Positions 58,601 through 64,000 of a stretch of DNA of 64,000 nucleotides are shown piece after piece (within the stretch, counting starts at the first letter, position 1; every line of letters starts with the position of its first letter). Under the pieces are notes generated by a model. The model saw nothing but the letters and a program-made list of their open reading frames with translations, had not been told where the DNA came from and searched no databases. This DNA comes from Virgisporangium ochraceum (GTDB taxonomy: Bacteria > Actinomycetota > Actinomycetes > Mycobacteriales > Micromonosporaceae). The position numbers and the translations under genes were made by a program. The stretch is taken from positions 54,149 through 118,148 of the forward strand of contig NZ_BOPH01000039.1 of NCBI RefSeq assembly GCF_016863655.1. The letters run 5' to 3'.

Positions 58601-59694
58601 GCCACCTCGGACAGCACGCGCAGGTAACCGTCGACCTCGCGGGCCGGGTCGTAGTGCGCGCGGACCCGTTCCACCGCGGCGGCGCCGAGCGCGGCCAGCC
58701 CGTCCGAGGTGCACAGCGCGGCCCGGTGCACCGCCGCCCGGCAGCCGGCCGCGTCGCCGGCGCGGAAGGGGAACCCGATGGTGTCGTCGACCAGGTCGGC
58801 CAGGCCGCCCGCGTCGGAGGCCAGCAACGGGATGCCGAGCGCGGCCGCCTCGAGGGCGACGTTGGGCAGCCCGTCGTAGAACGACGGCAGCGCCACCACG
58901 TCGCACGCGGCGTAGACGGTCAGCAGCTCGTACCGGTCCAGGAACGGGAACGTGCTGTGCGCGACCCGGTCGAGCCAGGGCGCGAGGTCCGGTTCGAGCT
59001 CGCCGGCCAGCACCACGTGCAGCCGCTCGGCGTGCCCGCTCGCCAGCACCGCGTCGAGCAGGAACCGCACGCCCTTCTTGTTCTTCAGCTGCCCGACGAG
59101 GCCGATGGTCCGCCGGTCGGAGGCGACGTTCTCGGCCCGCCACGCCGCCGCCTTCTGCCGCTCCGACGGCAGCACCTCCCAGCCGGTGCGCTCGATGCTG
59201 TTGCCCACCAGCGTCACCCCGACACCGGGCGCCACCGCCTCGACGAGCGGCGCCGTACCGCTGGCGACCACGCACACCCGCGCCGAGGCGCGCAGCGCGG
59301 CGAGCACCACCGCCTGCCGCCGCACGGAGAACATGCCGGTGTCGAAGTCGTTGCCCCGCAACAGGGTGACCAGGGGCGTTCCCGCCCACGCGGCGTAGAC
59401 CGGCGCGGCCAGCAACGGGTACGTGCCGCCGAACGCCACGACGTGCGTGTACGGCTCGGACCCCACGAGGGTCCACAGGAGACGGAGCGCGTGCTCGGGG
59501 TCCTCGGCCAACGGGACCGTGACCAGCCGTCCGCCCAACTCGTGCTGCACCGTGACCGGCTGGTCGCGGCGGCTCAGGTGCGCGACGTCCAGCGTGACCC
59601 CGGCGGCGCGCAGCCCCCGCACGATCCGGTCGCACGACTGGGCCATGCCGCCGCGGCTCGGCGGATAGTTCTCCGTGACCCACAGCAGCCGCAT
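58597..59694 (-). CDS. GT4-family glycosyltransferase
   Basis: A 365-residue GT-B enzyme. It opens with LLWVTENYPPSRGGMAQSCD, has the nucleotide-sugar half IGLVGQLKNKKGVRFLLDAV and the E-x7-E-type segment SFYDGLPNVALEAAALGIPLL. No membrane anchor. The ATG overlaps the stop of the zinc protein gene (ATGA), so these genes are coupled. Expected to build an extracellular or envelope glycan; donor unknown. Confidence 0.9.
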   Translation of the reverse strand: MRLLWVTENYPPSRGGMAQSCDRIVRGLRAAGVTLDVAHLSRRDQPVTVQHELGGRLVTVPLAEDPEHALRLLWTLVGSEPYTHVVAFGGTYPLLAAPVYAAWAGTPLVTLLRGNDFDTGMFSVRRQAVVLAALRASARVCVVASGTAPLVEAVAPGVGVTLVGNSIERTGWEVLPSERQKAAAWRAENVASDRRTIGLVGQLKNKKGVRFLLDAVLASGHAERLHVVLAGELEPDLAPWLDRVAHSTFPFLDRYELLTVYAACDVVALPSFYDGLPNVALEAAALGIPLLASDAGGLADLVDDTIGFPFRAGDAAGCRAAVHRAALCTSDGLAALGAAAVERVRAHYDPAREVDGYLRVLSEVA

Positions 59695-60038
59695 CAGCTG
59701 TCCACCAGGCGGTCGTCGCCGTCCGCTCCGTCGGAGTCGTACTCGGTCTCACCGCCGGCACCGGGGTCGAACGGCGCCCGGTCGAAGTCGTCGAGCCGCT
59801 GGAACAACGCGACGTCGCCGAAGTCGTGACCGCTGGACGAGAAGAAGCCGCGCCGGTGATGCGCCGACGACGCGTGCGGGTTGCCCAGGTACCCCCGCTG
59901 CGCGGCGCACTCCGGGCACAGGCCGGCGTCGGCGATGTGGATCGCGCACAGTGGACGGCCGCACGCCGGGCACGTGGCCGCGACCGGCCGGCCGCACCGG
60001 CGCAGCACGAAGAACCCGGTCGTGACGGTACAGATCAT
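59694..60038 (-). CDS. Small zinc-ribbon protein
   Basis: A 114-residue protein. The N-terminal half carries a dense metal-binding set: RRCGRPVAATCPACGRPLCA, a histidine in CAIHIADAG, then LCPECA, resembling a B-box-type zinc finger. The C-terminal half is acidic and low in complexity (YDSDGADGDD). Start ATG at 60038 overlaps the stop of the upstream gene; stop overlaps the next start. Its place between two glycosyltransferase genes suggests a structural or regulatory partner. Function unknown. Confidence 0.72.
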   Translation of the reverse strand: MICTVTTGFFVLRRCGRPVAATCPACGRPLCAIHIADAGLCPECAAQRGYLGNPHASSAHHRRGFFSSSGHDFGDVALFQRLDDFDRAPFDPGAGGETEYDSDGADGDDRLVDS

Positions 60039-60736
60039 GGGGTCCACCGGAAGGTCTCGGCCATCACGGACAGGATGTAGTGCACCTGGTGCTCGTTCGA
60101 GGGGATCCGGTCGAGCCGCCCGGTGACGGTCAGCGCTGTCCTCGGTCCCGACCGCGCCTTCACGCGCATCCACGACGGCGGCCGCGACGGCGGACGCTGC
60201 CCGGCCACGCCCTTCGGCAGCGCCCGCGTGACCCGGATCAGCTGGACCTCCTTGGTCTTCGTCTTGGTCTTGTGCTTGCCGCGCGGGTTCACCTTGTGCA
60301 CCCGGCGGTAGCGGACCCGGTCGGTGACCGAGACGTCGATGCTGCTGCCGTCACGCAGCACCGCGCGCACCCGCAGCCACGGGTCGACCTCGTACCACAT
60401 CGTGGCCGACCGCACCGGGCGGCGGACCGGCAGGTCGTGGCGCGGCCCGGCCTTCTCCGGCACCTTCGGCCCGCGCAGGTCGGCGGTGATGGCGACCGCG
60501 CCGGTGGCCGGCAGGTCCTGCATCACCACGTCGACCAGCGGCACGACCACGCCGAACGTGCGCGGCGGCAGCGACCACTTCGACCGCTTCACGATCGCGT
60601 CGTGGCCCCGCATGCTGTGCAGGATCGCCGCCCAGCCGGTGCGGTCCTGGGTGGTGTAGAGCACCCGGTGGAACACGACCATCTGGTGCATCGGCTGGAA
60701 CTTCTCGATCGCGGCGCGGGTCTTACGCCAGAGCAT
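60035..60736 (-). CDS. Hypothetical 233-residue protein in the glycosyltransferase operon
   Basis: I do not recognise this basic, soluble protein. It starts MLWRKTRAAIEKFQPMHQM and has a beta-rich middle (WYEVDPWLRVRAVLRDGSSI, DVSVTDRVRYRRVHK). A Lys/Thr run (GKHKTKTKTKEVQL) sits near residue 165. No signal peptide or membrane span. It ends overlapping the zinc protein start, so the pair is probably made together. It may be an accessory factor for the glycosyltransferases (inference). Confidence 0.65.
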   Translation of the reverse strand: MLWRKTRAAIEKFQPMHQMVVFHRVLYTTQDRTGWAAILHSMRGHDAIVKRSKWSLPPRTFGVVVPLVDVVMQDLPATGAVAITADLRGPKVPEKAGPRHDLPVRRPVRSATMWYEVDPWLRVRAVLRDGSSIDVSVTDRVRYRRVHKVNPRGKHKTKTKTKEVQLIRVTRALPKGVAGQRPPSRPPSWMRVKARSGPRTALTVTGRLDRIPSNEHQVHYILSVMAETFRWTP

Positions 60737-60755
60737 CCCCGCACCGTACCAACGA

Positions 60756-61886
60756 TCAACAGAGCTGGTCGTACACCGTCGCGAGACGGGCCCGCGCGTG
60801 CGGCCACGTGAAGTTCTCGGCGATGCGGCGTCGGGCGTTGTCGGCCAGTTCCCGTGCCTTGTCCGGATACTCCAGAACCATCCGGATGGCGCGGGCCAGC
60901 TCGGCCGGCCGGTCGGGTGGCACGAGCCGGCCGTGCACGCCGTCGGTGACCAGCTCGCGCACCGCGGGCAGGTCGGACGCCACCACCGGCACGCCGGCGG
61001 CCATCGACTCCCACACCTTCAGCGGGCTGCACCCCTGGAGAACATTGCGAGGGGACCCGGTGAGCGGCGCGACCGACACCTCCGCGTGCGCCAGCCACGC
61101 CGCGACCTCCGCGTGCGGAACCGTGTACCGCCAGTGCACCTCGACGCCGAGCCGGTCGGCGAGCCGGCGCAGCGGGCGCGCCCGCTGCGCCGGCACCGAC
61201 GAGCAGACCACGAGCGCCAGGTCCTCCAGGTCGCGCAGCCGGCCGAACGCCCGCAGCAGCACGTCGACGCCCTGCCACGGCTGCAGCGCGCCGACGTAGA
61301 CGAGGTAGCGCCCCGGCGCGTCCGCGGGTCTCGCGGTCGGCCGGGGCAGGTCGGCGCCGTTCGGCACCACGTGGACGTCGCGCGCCCCGCGCGCCCGCAC
61401 CGCACCGGCGATCACCGCGCTCGGCACGACGACGGCCGCGGCCCGTTCGAGGCAGTAGCGCTCGATGGTCTCCAGCTTCGCCAACGTCGACGGGGCCACC
61501 CGCGGCCACGCGTGCGGAAGCTCGATCGACGGCAGCCCGTTCGCCTCGTACACGAGCCGCGCGTCGGTGACCTCCAGCGCGGGCACGGCGCCCCACGGGT
61601 CACGCACGTGACACAGCTCCAGCGTGTCGCGGTGCGGCGCGAGCCGGTCGGCGACCCAGCCGGAGAACGCGTCGGCGCGGTCGAGGAGGTTCGGCACCGG
61701 CTCGTCGAACCGGTGGATGTGTACCTCTCCCTCACGCTGGTAGCGGGGAAGGTCGCCGCCGCCGAGCACGCACAGCAGGCCGCCGCCGAACCGGTCGAAC
61801 AGCTCGCCGGCCATGTGCCGGATGTGCACCGCCGAGCCTTTGGTCGACGGGAACCGGTCGAACGAGACGTAGGCGGCCCTATGCAT
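60756..61886 (-). CDS. GT4-family glycosyltransferase
   Basis: A 376-residue GT-B enzyme. It starts MHRAAYVSFDRFPSTKGSAV, has VPNGADLPRPTARPADAPGR followed by YLVYVGALQPWQGVDVLLRA, and the donor-site segment SPLKVWESMAAGVPVVASD. The start lies 8 nt inside the end of the epimerase gene, so they are coupled. Likely acts on an envelope or capsule glycan with the other transferases here. Confidence 0.9.
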   Translation of the reverse strand: MHRAAYVSFDRFPSTKGSAVHIRHMAGELFDRFGGGLLCVLGGGDLPRYQREGEVHIHRFDEPVPNLLDRADAFSGWVADRLAPHRDTLELCHVRDPWGAVPALEVTDARLVYEANGLPSIELPHAWPRVAPSTLAKLETIERYCLERAAAVVVPSAVIAGAVRARGARDVHVVPNGADLPRPTARPADAPGRYLVYVGALQPWQGVDVLLRAFGRLRDLEDLALVVCSSVPAQRARPLRRLADRLGVEVHWRYTVPHAEVAAWLAHAEVSVAPLTGSPRNVLQGCSPLKVWESMAAGVPVVASDLPAVRELVTDGVHGRLVPPDRPAELARAIRMVLEYPDKARELADNARRRIAENFTWPHARARLATVYDQLC

Positions 61887-62730
61887 TCTTCTGCCACTCC
61901 AGCTGCCGGCGCAGGCCCTCGTCGAGGTCGGTCCGCGCGGTCCAGCCCAGCAGTCGCGCGGCCCGTTCGGTCGACGCCCAGGTGCGGGTCACGTCGCCGG
62001 GAGCCGGCGCTGTGCGGGTCACCGCGGGGGAGGGACCACCGACGAGCGCGACGATCCGACGCAGCGCGTCGTCGACGCGCACCGGGTGCCGGTGCCCGAC
62101 GTTGAGCACCGTTCCGGGCGGCAGGTCCGCGGTGACCGCGCGGACCGTCGCGTCGACGACGTCGTCGACGAACGTGAACGACCGCGCCTGGCTGCCGTCG
62201 CCGAAGACCGGCACCGGCCCGCCGGACAGGGCCGCCGCGAAGAACCGGTGGAACGCCATGTCGGGGCGCTGGCGCGGCCCGTAGACGGAGAAGTACCGCA
62301 GGACGACCGTGTGCAGACCGGACTCCCGGGCCAGCCGCTCCGCTTCCTTCTTCGAGTGCCCGTACGGGCTCTCCGGGTGGGTCTCGTCGTCCTCCGCGCA
62401 GGGTCTCGTCGCGGACCCGTACACCGACGACGAGGACGCCAGGACCACCCGCGGCACGTTCCCGCACGCCGCCAGGAGCCGGCGCGTCGCCTCGACGTTG
62501 TCGCGCCAGGTGGCGGGATCCGCGGACCGGCGGACCCCGGGCCGCCCGGCCAGGTGGACGACCGCGTCGGCGCCGGCGACGTGCGGCGGCACGGTTTCCG
62601 CGAGATCGGCCCGGACGTGTGTCCCTCCCGGCGCCCTGTCGACGCCGACGACCTCGTGCCCGGCGGCGCCCAGCGCGTCGACGACGTGGCTACCGATGAA
62701 CCCGGCCGCGCCCGTCACGACAATCCGCAC
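61879..62730 (-). CDS. NAD-dependent sugar-nucleotide epimerase/dehydratase (extended SDR)
   Basis: A 283-residue extended SDR enzyme. The NAD motif is VVTGAAGFIGSHVVDALG, the catalytic Ser lies in LASSSSVYG and the Tyr-x3-Lys is YGHSKKEA. DGSQARSFTFVDDVVDAT is typical of UDP-glucose 4-epimerase-like proteins. It would supply an altered nucleotide sugar to the downstream glycosyltransferases. GTG start at 62730, 38 nt from the divergent ribokinase gene. First gene of the six-gene operon. Confidence 0.88.
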   Translation of the reverse strand: MRIVVTGAAGFIGSHVVDALGAAGHEVVGVDRAPGGTHVRADLAETVPPHVAGADAVVHLAGRPGVRRSADPATWRDNVEATRRLLAACGNVPRVVLASSSSVYGSATRPCAEDDETHPESPYGHSKKEAERLARESGLHTVVLRYFSVYGPRQRPDMAFHRFFAAALSGGPVPVFGDGSQARSFTFVDDVVDATVRAVTADLPPGTVLNVGHRHPVRVDDALRRIVALVGGPSPAVTRTAPAPGDVTRTWASTERAARLLGWTARTDLDEGLRRQLEWQKNA

Positions 62731-62768
62731 GGGAGCGAACTCTACGTCGCGTCCGATACCGTGACGCG

Positions 62769-63680
62769 ATGCCCGGCGAGTTGGTCGTCCTCGGCAGCCT
62801 GAACCTCGACCTGGTCCTCCCCGTCGGGCGGCTGCCCACCCCGGGCCAGACCGTGCTCGGCGGCGACCTGCGCCGGCACGGCGGCGGCAAGGGCGCCAAC
62901 CAGGCCGTGGCCGCCGCGAGGCTGGCCGGCGCGGCCGGGTTCGTCCGGCTCGTGGGCCGGGTCGGCGACGACCCCGACGGCGCCTTCCTGCTGGCCGACA
63001 TCGCCGCCGCCGGTGTCGACGTCTCCGGCGTCGTCGCCGACCCCGGGTCGACCACCGGCTGCGCGCTGATCCTCGTGGACGACCGGGGCGAGAACATCAT
63101 CGCCGTGGCACCGGGCGCCAACGGCCGCCTCGACGCGTCCGACGCCTCGCGGGCGGCGGGGCCGCTGTCCGCCGGCGACACGCTCGTCTGCCAGTTGGAG
63201 GTGCCGGTGCCCGTGGTCGCCGCCGCCGCGCACGCCGCCCGGGCGGCCGGTGCGACCGTGGTGCTCAACGCCGCCCCGGCGGTCACGGTGCCGGCCGACC
63301 TGCTGTCCGACGTCGACATCCTGGTGGTGAACGAGCCCGAGGCCCGCGCGCTCGGCGCCGCCGATCCCGCGGCACTGGCCGCGCGCACGGGCTGCGCCGT
63401 CGTGGTCACGCTGGGAGCCGCCGGTGCGGCCGTGGCGCCGGCTCCCGGCGTGACCACGACGGGACCGGTGACCGGCGTGCCGAGCCACCCCGTCGACATC
63501 GTCGACACCACGGGAGCGGGCGACGCGTTCGTGGCCGGGCTGGCGCTGGCGCGTCACCGGGGAGCCGACCTCGTGGAGGCGGTCCGGTTCGCGGTCGCGG
63601 CCGGTGCGCTGGCGGTGACCGCCCACGGCGCCCGGGGCGCCGACCTCTCCCCGGAGCGGGTCCGCGCCCTGCTGCACTGA
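62769..63680 (+). CDS. rbsK: Ribokinase (PfkB family)
   Basis: A 303-residue PfkB-family kinase that phosphorylates D-ribose to ribose 5-phosphate. The N-terminal signature is VVLGSLNLDLVLPVGRLPTPGQ, with HGGGKGANQAVAAARLAG. The catalytic signature is DTTGAGDAFVAGLALA, with the catalytic Asp in GAGD. Length and motifs fit ribokinase rather than fructokinase, though substrate can differ. There is no ribosome-binding site; GATACC about ten bases before the ATG hints at a near-leaderless mRNA. Divergent from the glycosyltransferase operon. Confidence 0.87.
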   Translation: MPGELVVLGSLNLDLVLPVGRLPTPGQTVLGGDLRRHGGGKGANQAVAAARLAGAAGFVRLVGRVGDDPDGAFLLADIAAAGVDVSGVVADPGSTTGCALILVDDRGENIIAVAPGANGRLDASDASRAAGPLSAGDTLVCQLEVPVPVVAAAAHAARAAGATVVLNAAPAVTVPADLLSDVDILVVNEPEARALGAADPAALAARTGCAVVVTLGAAGAAVAPAPGVTTTGPVTGVPSHPVDIVDTTGAGDAFVAGLALARHRGADLVEAVRFAVAAGALAVTAHGARGADLSPERVRALLH

Positions 63681-63732
63681 CGCCTCCGCTGCACCGACGA
63701 CGACCCTGACGCGGAAGTCTGGGCGTCCGCCC

Positions 63733-63790
63733 CGGTGCGGCACGGTGCGGCACGGTGCGGCACGGTGCGGCACGGTGCGGCACGGTGCGG
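63733..63790. repeat. Decamer tandem repeat
   Basis: Five perfect copies of CACGGTGCGG (63741-63790) preceded by a partial copy. The period is one helical turn, and each unit contains a GCAC/GTGC mirror. No spacers are present, so it is not CRISPR-like. Confidence 0.9.
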
Positions 63791-63798
63791 CTTCGGGC

Positions 63799-63863
63799 TT
63801 CGACGACGCTCGATCCAGTGCGCTGTGGGCGGTGAAACCCGCACCGGATCGAGCGTCGTCGAA
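63799..63863. repeat. Inverted repeat with perfect 18-bp arms
   Basis: Left arm TTCGACGACGCTCGATCC (63799-63816) pairs exactly with 63846-63863 around a 29-nt loop. A short A-run follows. Same architecture as the hairpins at 5383, 38326 and 38531. It may also terminate ribokinase transcription. Confidence 0.85.
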
Positions 63864-64000
63864 CAAAAAGCGCCCAAGTGGTGTCCCGAGTCGCAGCTTC
63901 GCGTGCAGTCGTGGAATGGGCAAAGCCGACATTCCAGCTCGGACGGCCCCCCGCCGCCACTGTCCGTCATCGCAAACCTGCCCCATTGGATCTGTGCCGG

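Larger units (their letters stand above)
63681..64000. other. Gene-free right edge with tandem and inverted repeats
   Basis: About 320 bases after ribokinase. It contains the decamer tandem repeat (63733-63790), the 18-bp-arm hairpin (63799-63863) and then about 130 bases without a convincing gene on either strand. A minor TGGAAT/ATTCCA pair lies near 63910-63935. The open frames here are driven by the repeat and lack starts with ribosome-binding sites. Confidence 0.6.

Noticed and set aside
63733..63790. Decamer array considered as a CRISPR array
   Set aside because: Units are 10 bp with no spacers, and there are no cas genes in the window.

Overview
The window is about 72% G+C with long gene-dense stretches, many GTG starts and 4-nt ATGA/GTGA stop-start overlaps. 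It also has sugar ABC operons without their own ATPase and a mycothiol-reductase-like (Rv2466c-type) protein. Together these point to a filamentous actinomycete, probably Micromonosporaceae (inference; no rRNA or other marker gene is present). I see no tRNA, rRNA, integrase, transposase or CRISPR array, so this looks like a stretch of chromosome.

Layout. (1) 1-11.4 kb is an L-arabinose / arabino-oligosaccharide locus: GH127 (cut by the window edge), araA and araD on the minus strand; araB, a LacI-type regulator, an ABC importer and a GH51 arabinofuranosidase on the plus strand. The araD/araB gap carries LacI-type operators. Between araA and GH127 lies a scar of a second, deleted ABC importer. 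(2) 11.4-19.7 kb is mixed: haloalkane dehalogenase behind a 41-bp palindrome, TetR plus a GT1 glycosyltransferase, two membrane proteins, a secreted phytase-like esterase and a secreted M6-type metalloprotease. (3) 19.8-27.4 kb is a signalling block: a GGDEF/EAL protein, an ECF sigma factor with a small partner, a cytoplasmic-looking S8 subtilase and a TPR-CHAT caspase-like protease. (4) 27.4-29.2 kb: XRE regulator and SDR. (5) 29.1-36.6 kb is a probable uncharacterised biosynthetic cluster: GTP cyclohydrolase II fused to a RibD reductase domain, 6-pyruvoyl-tetrahydropterin-synthase homologue, dehydrogenase, glycosyltransferase, HAD phosphatase, CDP-alcohol phosphatidyltransferase, methyltransferase and flippase-like protein. 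(6) 36.5-42.0 kb is mixed, including a decayed ECF sigma gene fused to the tail of another gene. (7) 42-54.3 kb is an arabinogalactan-type locus: DeoR/LacI chimera, 2-hydroxyacid dehydrogenase, GH43 galactanase with ricin domain, DUF2264 protein, a second ABC importer, GH42 beta-galactosidase and a ROK regulator. (8) 54.3-57.8 kb: hypothetical proteins, including a 12-fold 13-residue acidic repeat protein. (9) 57.7-62.7 kb is a six-gene glycosyltransferase operon, followed by ribokinase and a gene-free repeat region.

How the parts fit. Regions 1 and 7 together would break down plant arabinan and type II arabinogalactan: exo-galactanase, beta-galactosidase and arabinofuranosidases release sugars, the two ABC systems import them, and AraA-AraB-AraD take arabinose to xylulose 5-phosphate. 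Regions 3 and 5 are the best candidates for undescribed systems. Five intergenic hairpins with 17-22 bp arms, two of them sharing the same arms 33 kb apart, suggest a dispersed palindromic repeat family.
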